A stretch of DNA of 64,000 nt from Sabethes cyaneus (lineage: Eukaryota; Arthropoda; Insecta; Diptera; Culicidae), in contig NC_071355.1 of the NCBI RefSeq assembly GCF_943734655.1, forward strand, positions 205,267,939-205,331,938, in the 5' to 3' direction. Positions 33,241 to 45,651 of the stretch are shown here, piece after piece. The notes under the pieces were generated by a model, which was not told the DNA's origin, made no database searches, and worked only from the letters and a program-made list of their open reading frames with translations. Each line of letters starts with the position of its first letter. Position 1 is the stretch's first letter. The translations under genes and the position numbers were made by a program.

Positions 33241-36200
33241 AATATTTATTTATTTATTTATTTATTTATTTATTCTTCGGATCATCTGACAACAAGGTCT
33301 ACATGAGATAAAAAAAACTACTAACTAACAAATTAGAATGAACTACGATTACGTAAACGACACTTGAACGTTTCACTGCTAATATTAAAATCAAACAAGT
33401 AGAACACAGAGTTAAAAACTGCACACATAGCGGTAACAGGTTCATTTTGTCCATATAATGTCCGATGAAATGGAATTCTGAGGAAGTTAGTAGAACGAAG
33501 AACTCTCGAGGGCGCGTTCATATTGACCCTTGCCAGAATCCAAGGGGCATCAATTCTTCCACATAAAATATTTCCAACAAATACAGCACGCATATCATCC
33601 CTTCTCTTTTCCAATGTGTCCATGTCCAGCAGCTTACACCTGTGTTCATATGGAGGAAGTTCGACTGGATCCGTCCAGGGCAGATCCCGAAGCGCGTATC
33701 TGATAAACCTTTTTTGTACAGATTCGATCCGTGCAGTCCAAAGGCCGGTGTAAGGGCTCCAAACAACTGCTGCCGTCTCCAATGATGAGCGTACAAGTGC
33801 ATAATACAAGGCTCTCAAGCAGTATGGATCACGAAACTCTTTTGTAATTCTCATTATGAACCCCAGGTTCTTGTTTGCTTTGTAAATGATGCTACTGTAG
33901 TGGTCCTGAAACGTAAGCTCGGTATCCAACAGAACACCAAGATCCTTGACGACAGTTACGCGTTCAATATTCTGGCCGTTTATGGAATAACTGTATTGGA
34001 TTGGAGCCTTCTGTCGGCTGTAGCTGATTACAGAGCACTTGGAGACACTGATACTGAGCCGGTTACATACACACCAACCATAAAACAAATCGATTAGCTT
34101 CTGTAATTCGATGCAATCAGCGATTGACCGAACTACAAGGTAGATTTTGAGGTCATCAGCATACACGATTCTGCATCCTGGGGGGAGTATCATGCAGACA
34201 TCGTTGTAATACAGCGAAAATAGCAAGGGTCCGACGTTGCTGCCCTGAGGGACACCTGAGGTACTCCGGAAGCCGCAAGACTCAGTACTTCCCAATTTCA
34301 CAGAAAGACAGCGGTTTTCAAGAAAAGATTTCAACCACCGGACAAAAGCAGCAGAGGCACCAAGATGCTTTATCTTAGCAAGCAGTATGGTGTGGTCAAC
34401 TCGATCGAACGCAGCTTTGATGTCAGTATACACCGTGTCGACTTGTGCTCCACCTTCCATATGTTGTAGACAAAATGAGCTGAATTCCACCAGATTTGTG
34501 CTGATCGAGCGACCAGGAAAAAAGCCATGCTGATCAGTTGAGATGTATTGTGCAAAACTTCTGTGCAGCGAGCCACCAATGAGGATTTCAAATAACTTCG
34601 AGCCAGCGCAAAGCGACGTAATTCCGCGGTAATTGGCAATATCGTTTTTGTTTCCCTTTTTGAACACGGGAAACATATAGGATTTTTTCCAGCATACTGG
34701 AAATGTTTCCTGAAGAAGCGATTGGTTAATAATAAACTGTAGAGGTTTCGAAAGAGTAGATGCACAATTTTTCAGTATAATCGACGGTATTCCATCCGGC
34801 CCGGGAGACACCGATGATTTCAACTGCTTCAAGGCAGCTTCAACTTCATTTTGCGTGAAACTAGTTATGTTTATATCGCACACGTTTGCAGGAACGAACT
34901 TTAGAGCTTCCTGGACGTCAAGGGCTGAAGTACTGCTGCTGACGAATACGCTAGAGAATTGCTGAGCAAAAAGATTACAGATGTCTTCAGTATTGCTGGC
35001 AGATAGATCCCCTAGTGACATTTGGGCAGGAAGTCCAGTTTCCTTGCGCTTCTCGTTAACGAATGACCAAAAACGTTTGGGATTTAATTTAAGATGTTGC
35101 TGCTTTTGCAAAACATATCTCGAGTAAAGATGGCGGTTATGTGTTCTGTATCGACGACTGGCTCTAACAAACTCTTGTTTAGTGATCTCGTTCCGTAAAC
35201 GGGAGTACTTCTTCAGTGCTGCAGATCTCTTACGTTTTAAACGACGAAGCCATGAATTTGACCAGGGTGGTTTCCGCTAAGGCCTGGGTCGAGGGACGAA
35301 GTCACGAAAGAATGATAGAAGCAGTTGGTTAAAAAGGGATACAGCCATATTCACATCAACCCCACCCAGGAACGACCAATCCGTTGAATGTAAAGCTTCG
35401 TTCAGGCCAGAAAAATCGATGCGATAGAAATCGAACTCTCGTTCGTCAAGTACCTCTTCGTATCGAATGAGAGGTGGACAGCTAAGAGTGACAAGAATTG
35501 GAGGATGTAACGGATCGATTTTGATAATGGCTTCAGGTGGTTGAATTACATCGCACTGATTGACTGCATTGACATTAGCAAACATTAAGTCCAGGGCCCG
35601 GTCACGGTCATTCGTGAATGGATTTATCTGCTGCATGTCGAGTAATGCCATACCATCCACGAGCGCACTGTTTGCAGCAGTGAATACTGAGTTAGTCTGA
35701 TCGATTCGAACTTTTCCAGAAGCTGGGCAATTCCAACGAAGGCCGGGTTGGTTGTAATCACCGAACAGTAGGTGAAAGTCTAATGGTCCTAGTTTCTCGG
35801 ATAACGTGAATGCAGAATCTATATGTCGCTCGATGCACTTCGGCGAAGTAGAGAAAACGGGGGGAATATAAACAACGCCTAGACAGATATTTCAATTGCC
35901 TCCATTCACATTAACCCAAAGCTGTTCAATCTCACGATCATAGACAACTGCTGACTCAGAAGAACTGTATCGTTTTGAAACTGATATAAGCACACCTCCA
36001 CCTCTTAATTTGCCCGAGCCAAGGGGGTCGCGGTCATTGCGGTAAACATTATATTCCGTTCCAAACAACTGCGGTGAATGGAACCGGTCATTGAGCCAGG
36101 TCTCGGTGAGAATCACCACGTCAAATTCAGCATCGCTGACTGAGATGAAGAAGTCGTCGACTTTGGTGCGGAGACCTCTAACATTTTGATAGTATAGGCG

Positions 36201-36500
36201 AATACAGTCAGATTTTGCAAGGGTGTCCACAGTAGCAGAAGGAGGGTAGCAGTATTCCTCCACCGCAACGTCAGCAACTGCCGATGGGGCCAACGTATCG
36301 CCTCCGCCATTCAGGCCAACCACAGCGCTAGAACCATGAGACAATTCAGGAGAAGAATGGCTCGAGATTTGATCGTACTTGCCTTGGGTAAAGCGACGGA
36401 AGACCCCTCCTCCACACCCACACACAGGGCCAGGACGACTGTTGAGCGATGACGGGAAGAGCGCGACTGTGGCGGGGGGACTTGGGGCTTCCATGGTACC
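33241..36500 (-). mobile_element. Non-LTR retrotransposon (APE endonuclease + RT, CR1/Jockey superfamily)
   Basis: Minus-strand element whose 3' end is a (TTTA)n/(AATA)n tail at 33241-33273, followed by a ~60-base 3' UTR and ORF2. No ORF1 lies upstream of the ORF2 start (36494), where sequence becomes AT-rich; the copy is probably 5'-truncated. It is the youngest-looking LINE in the window, since its coding frame is kept over 3.1 kb. I could not find a convincing target-site duplication. Confidence 0.88.
33333..36494 (-). pseudogene. LINE ORF2: endonuclease-reverse transcriptase with two in-frame stops
   Basis: One reading frame spans 36494 to 33333, broken only by TGA at 35892-35894 and TAG at 35277-35279. 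The N-terminal part is an APE-type endonuclease: YYQNVRGLRTKVDDF, VVILTETWL (catalytic Glu), then ICLGVVYIPP, FGDYNQPGLRW (GDxN motif) and PLHPPILVTL (catalytic His). After the TAG the frame continues KPPWSNSWLRRLKRKRS, the usual linker. The RT (last 592 residues from the Met at 35111) has PGPDGIPS (~103), YTDIKAAFD (~228), GVPQGS (~286), YADD (~317) and VVKDLGVLLD (~388). All catalytic residues I can check are present. It cuts target DNA and copies its RNA in intact relatives. This copy would need readthrough at both stops, so I call it a pseudogene. Confidence 0.88.
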
Positions 36501-39500
36501 AACACTATTATTAAATCAATAAGATTTTCCGTTACTCAATATTAAAAACTGGGTCTTATCTTTATAAAATGCAGATAAATCTATTTTATCTACTTCGACT
36601 TCAAACTCAATAAAAATAAAATTAAAAATTATTGAAGAAATTTGAAATACAAAATAACACTGAATAATTAAATAAACATAATAGTTACATTATGACACAA
36701 ACTCGGAAGTGGTAAATAAATAAAGTAAAGTAAACATGCAGCAGTGCTAACTAAATCAATTCTCAATTCCGTTAAATTATAGCATTGATCCTTCCAGTGA
36801 ACTTTGAAAACAAAACAATATTTTAATCGCCCGTTGGCTAAATTTCCTTGTTTTGGTTTGTGTATTATTTCGAAGCCTGCATGTATCTCCTATGAGTGCT
36901 GAAGCCTTCGACATACATAATGAAAAAAGCATCAGAATATCCCAGTTTGTGGATGATTGCCCAATAACAATAATAATATAAATCTGGGTAGTTTATTTCC
37001 CTCTCTATCTAGCCCCTTTTGCAATGCAGCAACGACCTCAACAAACATGTTTTGACCGTTTCGCGCGTGGCTGGCAGAATAATGCACCGGATTATTGTTT
37101 TAAAAATTATTCGTTTTAGTTATGGCATATCATCGCTCGGGTGCCGATATCAGGGCCCAGTTTGTTGTCCAGTCGTAATCCATTGTGTAATGCATCATCC
37201 GCAAACCCCTATGCATAGAGAGACAGGAGATCCATTCGAATATTTCAGCAACAGCAGTGCGGCATGCCAATTACTTACCGACCGACAGCACAACGGGATT
37301 TAGCCTATCTATATCGGGCCGGTCCGGGCCGGATACGTGTTGGAGGTCGAGTGAAACCGTTTCCGCCGGCCGCTGTAAAATGTGGTGGTAATGTAGATTT
37401 CTCTCACCCAACTAGTCACTAGCATGCATGCCCATCACTATCCCCACCGCCACCGCCACCGCCCGGTCCATCACCGTCCCCACACTTGTTCGGAACAAAA
37501 GCAAATTGCTGTAATATATTGCACACAATCCTCTCCCACGAGGATTTTCTCGTTGCGAGGATACTCTTCATCAATGAGATGATGTAGGTTTATAATAAAT
37601 TTGTACGGGTGCCTGTGAGCGATTGCATTTGCCATTGTGGATGTGAATGTTCCGCACAGGCACATTGGAGCAGCTCCCTCCCAGTCAATGAGTGGGAAGC
37701 AGGTCGATGAATGTCGACGGGTGTCGGTCGGGGTACGATCGTTCCCACTAAACATGTCCAAAAAACTGTTAGAATAAATTATTGAATTGATAGGATCATA
37801 AGCTTACTAGCGCTCAGCATCAGGAGACTGTATTTCGGGTGACGTTGGTTATAATTATTCAAAATTTGTAATGTTGTGCTTAATGTTTTATATTGTTCGA
37901 CTAACCGCATATGCCAGTAATTTATTTTTGCTGTAGTCGAAGTGAATATGTTGAGTATGAAAACGGCTGTCTTGCGAGGCACAGAACTATATGCCCAATA
38001 AAGACGTCCGAGTTCTGTTTCTTCGTGTATATTTGCAAAACTCTTTTTGTAATTAAAGTTACCAATCATTAGCAAACCAAAATCAATCAACTCTAATGGA
38101 CTAATAAATAATCATGCTTCTAGTAATGTTTTCCGACTACAAAGAAAACTAGGACCACTCAAATCATTCCGCTTACCTATTGTTGAGAACAAGGTAATAA
38201 AATTTTCGTATGCTTCATTCTCAGCCGAACAAAGAAACTTTTCCAAGAGACACTCCGGAGCAAATCTGCCACTCAATAGATATGCAAAAATTGCTGTTTT
38301 CGACTAGGTGTCTTTCTCAGCTCAGCTCGGCCCGATTTGGCACAACAGCAGAACTAGCAAAGCCTCGTGCGGGAAAGGAGAAAGTAATAATCCCACATCA
38401 CAATCCATTTCCCAACTGTTGACAGATTTCATCTTTTCAAACCACAACAAAGATTCCATATCGCCCCAGATGTCATCGCCTACGAAAAGGACAAATCAGT
38501 TTCTCCACTCGAACACAATCTATTTGCAATGCCTTGTGTATTGGCCGAAACGATAGAGAAGCATATTTCAGTTGACAAACGACGGCACCGGAAACGACAG
38601 TAAAGTGTATCTTCCTCTAATCGCATTTCCCAACCCACACTCCGGCGACGGTTTTTGGCCGCATTCTTTATGATGCGTCAAAAGCAGACTGGCAGGTAAA
38701 CGATGCCTAAATTGTATCCTCATTTGCTTGCCTTCATCGTCGTCATCCATTTTTCTCCCCAGACTTGGCGGGGATAAAACACGGTCCCGATAAGGGAAAA
38801 TGGCGCGACGAGGACAGTGAATGAAGATTTATGTTCCATGCCTTTTCAACCATTTTTCCATTTCCTCGCTTTGCCTCAAAACTGAGACCCACCTGCCACA
38901 TGCACCGGTTTCCTTCCATCCGGTGTGAAGACAAGAATGGACTGGAAAGTGCGTTGAGTTGTTACACGGCTAGGAGTAGAAAATGTATGTATTGTTCTTT
39001 TGCCGGGTAGGATCCCTCCGAAATTCCCTTCCAATTGAAACTTTTCCCAGTCGCCGAAAGAAGTAACGCTCAGCATCCCATAGCATAGCCGTGATTAATA
39101 TTTCAACTGCAATGTGTCAGCTTCATAAATTTGCCCAACCGGATAGGTCGTAGAAGGCAAATCCCTACTCTATCATATCAACATAGTTACGATGGGGCCA
39201 ACAAGAAACAGATTGTACGCGTTCGGTCGTATCTAGTCAACTTCCCCGACGAAATTGTTGTTCACGCCAGTAAGCTGCTGCTACAGTGTGGTTTAGTTAG
39301 ATTTTAAGTTCGGTTTCCGGTTTAAGTTGAAAATGGACAAACTTAAGGTGTCACTCAAACCGTTGTAACAAATCTTATTCTTATTTAAACGTCCTGTTTC
39401 TACTTCAAATTATTATTTCATGATGACATGGATGAGCCAGTTCGATAAGCTTAGACTTTTGCTATTGTCTTAAGCAAAATTTGGAACTGTGATTTTTAAA

Positions 39501-40383
39501 AACTAAACTAATCACACTTATGCTTCAACCTAACAAATGCAAGTTTGTCTAGGCTAGTAACCACGGTCAAAATTTATGCTGGCCATAGCTCACGAGGGCG
39601 AATCCTATGAAAGAAACGTTCTACTTCCTATAAATTTGATCTAGAACCTAAACCGTTGTAGTTGCTGAGCAGCAGCGTGTTAATCTCTATAGCGTGGCTC
39701 CGGCAGCCTGACAGAGTATTTGTTCCGCATTGCAAAAGTCATGTTTATGCAGCGTGCCGGAACACGCGATGATTTACAGACCAAACATCAAACACCACCA
39801 TCACGAGCACGGAAAGCGACTGGACGGTACCTATCGGGGCGAACCGTCAGACTCAAATCGCACTTGCGGCAAGTTACCGGACTCGGGCGTGATGCCGGTA
39901 TTTATTATCAACACCAATCATCATCAGATAGCCGCCGCAGCAAATCGATTTTACGCGTTTCAGCTGCCCTATCTACCATACCGTCTAATGCTGCCCACGG
40001 GCAGAAACCTTAAACCGTGCGTCAGAGTGGTTCGGCGGCGCCGGCCGGTGTTGGATTGCCGGTCGAGCTCCCCACACAGTGCAGTGTGGTAAACCGTTTT
40101 GCTCTACAAACCTACAGGACACGTTTCACGGCTAGAAAGTCGGCTTCGAAAATGCGTCGTCGGTGATAAATCAATGCGGAAACGATATCGCTTCCGAAGA
40201 TCGAAACGATTCCCTCAGACATGAAACGAAATTATATCACCTAGCGGATCCTACATGCATGGAGGACTTGTTTTCACCAAAATACACAGAAAAAGATGAG
40301 CTTGTTTGTGCCATCAACACAACAGGATTTCCTGGGTAGTTTTACTGTGATGTGGTATAATGTCGTATAGATATAATATAGAA
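36501..40383. other. No gene recognised
   Basis: 3.9 kb of unique-looking sequence, A-rich at first (36540-36800). There is a CCACCG-rich patch at 37441-37466 and a compositionally balanced stretch with open frames at 39720-40092 but no motif. No splice-flanked domain was seen. It could be intronic or intergenic. Confidence 0.5.
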
Positions 40384-40470
40384 CAGCGATTCTCAACCTT
40401 TTTTTTGTCTGCGAGCCCCCTGATGATGTTTCACAAAAAAAGTACCTACCGCAAAAAAATTCTCAATGTA
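40384..40470 (+). mobile_element. Solo hAT-like terminus
   Basis: The sequence 'cagcgattctcaaccttttt' followed by 'gcgagccccctgatgatg' resembles the common hAT non-autonomous terminus CAGNGRTTCTCAACC. No inverted partner is visible nearby, so only one end is retained. Confidence 0.4.
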
Positions 40471-41613
40471 TATGACTTTGTCATGCAAAATGGTGATACT
40501 TTTGTTGAAAAACCCGAATTAATCCACCTAGCGGCGTGACCTAGCCTTTCTACTGCCACAATAATCATTATTTAATTTCTCAGGAACATCTATGTATAAT
40601 TAACTTGACTATATTTTTAAATATCCGTTCCGTATTCCTGAAAATCCTTATTTGCCAGTAAAATTACCAACGTATTGCGTAGAATAATTAAATTTTCTTT
40701 CCTTGGGTGCGTAAATACTTGTAATACCTTATTTAGTTTTATAATCGGTCGGCCTTAACTTTCGGGCTTCAGAGCCACATACGAAACTTGTTTTGAATTG
40801 ACAATATGAAATATGTGGTTATAACAGATTTTTTGATAATTAATTAATACCATGCGTTCAAAAGTGAGCATCTTTGAAAAACAAGAGTTCAGAAAAATTA
40901 TTATTATACTTCGCTTTTGAAGACAAAGGATATCGACAACAAAATGATTAATCTCAAAATTTTACTATTAGTTTGCTTGGCTTCAATTTTGCAATATATT
41001 TGAATTAGAAAAAATAACTGAATAGAGCATTAGATATGAAAAAGAGAAATTGAACTTTTTCTTAGCTGGCGCTCCTTCAGATAATTATTTTGCATGAAAA
41101 TCAAAACTTAAGCTTCTTTTGAATGTACTTTCATGAAAAGATAGTCATTAGCTTGATCGCATCGTTTTTACAATGTTAGAGGGTTAGGAAAACAAGATGA
41201 GGTCGAAAAATAGTGCAAGCTGCGCCTTAAACATGCTTGAGAATGGGAAATATGATCGATATGATTTCCAGCGCTTGTCATTTTTGATTTATTTGTTCAA
41301 ACATGATACATGACATAAGACATCTGTCCTTTAAAATGTCATTAACGAAAACAAATCCTAAAAAATTACTACCGTGCAAAGTTTACTTCCTATTTTTCAT
41401 ATAACATTTCTAAGCTCCTGTATCTATTGATTAAAAAGAGCGTCTATTGATGCGCAAAATTTGTTTGAAATTTGTATAAATTTATTTGGAAAACTCATTA
41501 GTATTTTTAATCCTATACACCACTATACCTACATGCTTAAATTAACTGCTTCTTTTCGCTGTTTGCTTTTCGTGTACAATTGTGAGTAACAGCAAGTGAA
41601 CAAAATGACAATT

Positions 41614-41818
41614 GAAATCTGAAATCAAAGAAAAGAAATAGCTTTTCGATTAAATCCCACTATTTAATATTTATTTGCAACAGATACGTAGTTCGTCTAC
41701 GACGTGCAGGCTTCATCAGTGTCTTATTTCAAAGCGTATACGTATTTGTCACAAATAAATATTACATTGTGGAATTTAGTCGGTAAAAGTTTTTTCTTTT
41801 CTTTGATTTCAAATTTCG
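41614..41818. mobile_element. Palindromic element, ~65-bp TIRs
   Basis: 'gaaatctgaaatcaaagaaa' at 41614 is inverted as 'tttctttgatttcaaatttc' ending at 41817; pairing extends to 'atttaatatttatttg'/'caaataaatattac'. The centre, on the minus strand, reads ACTGATGAAGCCTGC, then a CGTC-GTA-GACG stem and GAAC. Confidence 0.7.
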
Positions 41819-41921
41819 TATTCCACTAAGAGGCTTCAAAAACTTCAGACAATTGATTCACAAAAGTGAGAAACATCTTTTCTTGAATTTCAATACAAAT
41901 TTAAAAATTGCAAATTGTCAT

Positions 41922-42027
41922 CCCAAATAACAATTTGAGTTTTTACACTCCTATGATGGCATTCAAGACCAAAATTGGTCATGAAAACCACCACAAGAGT
42001 ACAATCAAACTCACATTGTTGCTTGGG
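41922..42027. mobile_element. CCCAAGCAACAAT MITE, short form: 106-bp full-length hairpin
   Basis: The entire unit folds on itself. 'cccaaataacaatttgag' pairs with 'ctcacattgttgcttggg', continuing through 'cactcctatgatggcattca' against its relative 'catgaaaaccaccacaagag' to a central ccaaaattgg. Mismatched stem length (~50 bp) and small loop are those of a pre-miRNA-like hairpin, if transcribed. Confidence 0.8.
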
Positions 42028-42040
42028 ACCACATACACAC

Positions 42041-42105
42041 ACATACATACATACATACATACATACATACATACATACATACATACATACATACATACAC
42101 ACATA
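42041..42105. repeat. (CATA)n microsatellite
   Basis: About 15 CATA units immediately right of the MITE. Confidence 0.95.
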
Positions 42106-42639
42106 CATCACACACATTGACTACAATCAACATTTGTTTTGATTTCACGCGTTTTAACGGTTTAATATACGGTGCTTAAGTGTTAAAGTTTAAATAACTT
42201 TTGAATGAACCGTCCGATTTTTAATAACTCGGTTTCGTTTGATAGATCTCAGCAGTAATTTTCAAATAATAATAAAATGTGTGATGTTTTTCATTGAATT
42301 AATGTTTATATGTTTCAAAAATATGTTTTAAATACTATTTTTTCACATTTCTTTATGTAACTTTCAAACTACAAGCCCAATAGTCATGAAATTTGGAAGT
42401 TAAGGGTTTGCAAGGCTCCTCTTTCATATGCAATCAATTTTGTTCAAATCGGTTAAGGGACCTATGAGATAATGAAGTCCCATATTTTTCATATTTTTAT
42501 ACATAACTTTTGAACTAAAAGTCCGATCGGTATGAAATTCAATAGCGACCAATGGGACACCTAGACCTTTCATTTGACACTAAGAACATTAAAATCGGTC
42601 CAGCCATCTCCGAGAAAAGTGAGTGAGATTAAAAGCGTT

Positions 42640-42641
<2 letters not shown>

Positions 42642-42678
<37 letters not shown>

Positions 42679-42690
42679 TACACACACACA
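42642..42690. repeat. (CA)n microsatellite
   Basis: Short CA tract with a catacata interruption near 42675, internal to the repeat family described for 40515-42822. Confidence 0.95.
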
Positions 42691-42889
42691 GAAAATGCTC
42701 AGTTTTCGAAACTAAGTCGAATGGTATATGACATTCGGCCCGCAGGACCTTCTTTCCATTTCCGGTTTTCCAAGTGATTTCTATACCTTTATACTATATA
42801 TTTATATAGTAGAAAGGCAAAACATTGACCAAAATAGATAAGTAGAAATTCCCAAAGAAAAACCCTTAAACAAATGTTGTTGACGTCGC

Positions 42890-43185
42890 CACCCATTGCC
42901 AATTTCCGAAGTGCCTTAGAAGTCACAAGTCGCTTTCGATTTGAAGGAGTTATTTAGCATGTTGGGCACCTCTGTTCTGGCGCCAGTGGGGTTGTTGTAG
43001 TGAACGGTTTTCATCGCACTGTCGTCCGGCATCCTTATGGCGTGTCCGGCCCACCGTGCCACAGTATACTAATTTTCGCCAGATGTACGATGGGAATCTC
43101 TCTAAGCAGTGCCTCTAGCTCGTGATTCATCCATCTTCACCACTCTCTACTTTCAATGTGTACTCCTCCAAAACAACACTGGTCA
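42890..43185 (-). pseudogene. RTE LINE C-terminal fragment
   Basis: Minus-strand frames give FGGVHIES, EWWRWMNHELEALLREIPIV and HLAKI, then a decayed GHA.RMPDD segment and APEQRCPTC. This is homologous to the RTE C-terminus at 16470-16797 (FGGVQTERGEWRRRTNHELQ). Confidence 0.65.
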
Positions 43186-44019
43186 ACACTGTTGAATACT
43201 CTAACACAAAATGCTGTTGGTTCAAAACAACCGAAGTTCGTCCGGTGACGAACTGGCATAGCGTCACTCAACAATGAAGCAGTGAAGCTTCGGTTTCAAC
43301 AGAAGCAACACCGTTTCACTTCGTTGTGACTATCGGTTTCAAGCTTTCATTCGTACTTTTCTATCGAATATTCAGAAGAAGGCCAGCAACTTTGAATGCA
43401 AATGGACCGAATTTGAGGAACATTTCCTACAATGCAACGGATATTAAAGTTAACCTTGTCAGTGTCGACAAATCGCGCCTGACTTTCTGCCATCGTCAAT
43501 TGAAACAGCCACCAACTTCAACTAAAGCTTGCTTGAAACATTCTGTTCAACAAATGAAGCAAGTCACTTCATGTATGAAGGTAAGAGAAAGTCAGTTTTC
43601 AGGGAATCTATTTCACCGTTAAGCACTTTTACCACAAGTAGAACCTGTTGTAGTTTGCGTTTGGTTAGTGTCGTCGTTCCAATGTATTTAGCCCAAGTAA
43701 GTGCGCCTAATCGAACATTTCTTCGGGATTTTTAGTTCCTTGGTGTACAAAAATAACTGGAGAGCCATGAATTACAAACAGTTGATTGGTAGAACCAAGA
43801 GATGCATTTGCAAAGTGGACATGGCGACCGGCCGTACAACACTCCTGTTCGGATATCAAACGGAAGCTTCGCCAAACAGCCGATTTCGGACCGTTTTCAA
43901 ATGTACACTAATTAATTTTAACAACGGATAATGTATCTTTAATTTCGGTAAATCACATCTTCTTCATGTATCTTTATCTTTTCTTGACAGCTTGGGCACA
44001 AAATTCCAAAATTTTAGTT
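43186..44019. other. No gene recognised
   Basis: Open stretches 43326-43622 and 43701-43931 look weakly protein-like but have no motif I can name. It may be more decayed retroelement. Confidence 0.4.
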
Positions 44020-44400
44020 GCCACCCGTTATATTGACGATGAAGCCGTACGGGTCAAGAATGCTACCTTGGAGTACACCTGATTCAATCGAAAATACGGA
44101 TGATAAGTCGGATCCAAGCTTGACCTGTAAAATTCTGTCACACAAGAACGGTTTCAACTACATGACAAACCGCTGAAAAGCTTCTATTCACAAGGTTTTT
44201 CGTAAGCACTATAATGATGATCAATACCGGTCGAATGCTGCTTTCAGATCTGTATAAATTACGTCCACTTGTGATTTACGTTCAGTTTCCAAAATGCAGT
44301 TTAACACGAAATCCAAAAGGTTCGTAGACACGGAACGGTCAGGGACAAATCCGTGCTGACCAGACTCAAAATAGCAGTGCTACCTACTATTGCAAACAAT
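44020..44400 (-). pseudogene. CR1/Jockey-type LINE RT fragment
   Basis: Minus-strand translation gives QHGFVPDRSVSTNLLDFVLN, then QVDVIYTDLKAAFDR (motif A), then RILQVKLGSDLSSVFSIESG and VLQGSILDPYGF (motif B, GVPQGS region). It aligns along its length with the 33333-35111 RT (QHGFFPGRSISTNLVEF, YTDIKAAFDR). Frameshifts lie between the blocks, and no YADD remains. Confidence 0.78.
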
Positions 44401-44834
44401 TTTGATGCGGCTGATAAATTTAGTTATCCCGCAGTAGCTTCTTACATTCCGACGACCACCAGTCTTAAAGACTTACATAAAATATAAGCTGTTGCTTCTG
44501 CTTAAATTCTTCGTCTAGTGAGCTAACACAAGAGAACTCAAACAATTTCGTTCGCCCCTTCTACCTCCAATTATGCTCCGAATTACTGTTCAGTTTTTAT
44601 TTGGAACTGCGGGATGTGTGGGTGAATGGGCTGGTAAACGGCTGAATAAAGTGTACCGTCGGTGCCTTGCACACCGATAGGCATTGAATAGATCCGACAG
44701 GGGTTCACAGCCTCTTATTCACCAACTCCTATTACTACCTCCTCGTGGAAGCTCGTGGAAAAACTATAAAAACAATGAATCAGTAACAAAGAAATTCGGA
44801 CTCGAATAATCGGAATAAACCCATGCATCGAAAA

Positions 44835-45177
44835 ACGACTATGGATTGGAAACTCGGGACATGGAACTGCCGATCTCGCAACTTCCATGGGAGCAATCGA
44901 GTGCTCTTAGACTTATTGAAGATCCGCAATAATCTTCCGGGAGAAAAAGCGTCGTCTGGAAGAGCAAGAGTATGCGGAATTGAAGCGGCTGTATAGTTCT
45001 CAGCAAATGCGAAAGTTCTACCAGAAACAGAACGGATCCCGCAAAGGCTTTGTGCCGCGAGCCAAAATGTGTCGGAATAAGAATGGCAGTATTTTGACAG
45101 ACGATCGTGAGGTGACCGAAGGAGGAAAGCAACACTTCGATGAATATCTGGTGCCCAGGAGAACGGAGAAAGCACTC
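44835..45177 (+). pseudogene. RTE LINE 5' fragment: endonuclease start fused to linker
   Basis: 'LGTWNCRSRNFHGSNRVLL' is the RTE endonuclease N-terminus (GTWNVRSL). It is followed after an internal deletion by RRLEEQEYAELKRLYSSQQM, RKFYQKQNGSRKGFVPRAKM and CRNKNGSILTDDREV, the linker before the RT. The remnant stops where a palindromic element is inserted (45178) and resumes at 45652. Confidence 0.75.
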
Positions 45178-45650
45178 AGTCAGCATTTTCATATGTATAA
45201 TTAGATTGCAAATAAGAGTTACGTACTGATATGTATCCAACAGAATCGTATTAGACGCGCAAAAGTCGCTTATCCGTACCATTTTGGAGGCGATATACGC
45301 ACTGAGGAATAATTTTGAGCGATACACTTTTATAGGTACCTCAATGTATCGCACAAAATTATTCCTCAGTGCGTATATCGCCTCCAAAATGGTACGGATA
45401 ACCCCCAAAATCGGATCGCCCCCCAAAACCCCCCAAAAACGGATCGCCTCCAAAATGGAAGGATCCAATTAAGCGCGACTAGTTACATACAGCTATACAA
45501 CTTTGTGCGGAAAATCGTATGTTTGTCAGCTACTAACATTATAAACGATAGAATATCATATTGTGCGCGCTTTATTGGGCTTTATTTACGAATCCGAATT
45601 TGATAAGAGACATTTACGATAATTTTCCTACATTGATATACGAGTTGGTG
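45178..45650 (-). mobile_element. Interspersed palindromic element, copy A, inserted in RTE
   Basis: In reverse, this matches 48490-48985 over its length ('tacatatgaaaatgctg', 'tttggaggcgatata', 'gacaaacatacgattt', 'cgcgcttaat', 'aaattatcgtaa'). The flanks are RTE sequence that would join (KQHFDEYL... to ...AGIDGIEAMLIKMGPDTL), so the element is an insertion in the LINE. It carries an extra inverted duplication (45270-45401) that copy B lacks. Confidence 0.7.
45270..45401. repeat. Near-perfect 132-bp palindrome
   Basis: 'ttatccgtaccattttggag' (45270) and 'ctccaaaatggtacggataa' (to 45401) are exact inverses. Pairing continues through 'gcgatatacgcactgaggaat', with arms of about 57 bp and a ~17-base loop. 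It is followed by partial echoes ('ggatcgcctccaaaatgg', 45442). Confidence 0.92.
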
Positions 45651-45651
45651 C

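Larger units (their letters stand above)
40515..42822. mobile_element. Possible 2.3-kb non-autonomous element bounded by GCCTTTCTACT
   Basis: Left: 'aatccacctagcggcgtgac' then gcctttctact (40551). Right: the inverted agtagaaaggc (ends ~42822), preceded by 'gagaaaagtgagtgagatta', a CA/CATA tract and 'tggtatatgacattcggccc'. I remember this left/right phrasing as a common mosquito repeat family; that is recollection, not a search. The interior holds two further palindromic insertions. Confidence 0.45.

Noticed and set aside
33241..33273. Independent (TTTA)n microsatellite
   Set aside because: It lies at the 3' end of the LINE in the orientation of an AATA tail, so it is part of the element.
44780..45468. 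Two long minus-strand open frames (131 and 209 codons)
   Set aside because: They are antisense to the + strand RTE fragment and the palindromic element; no independent motif.
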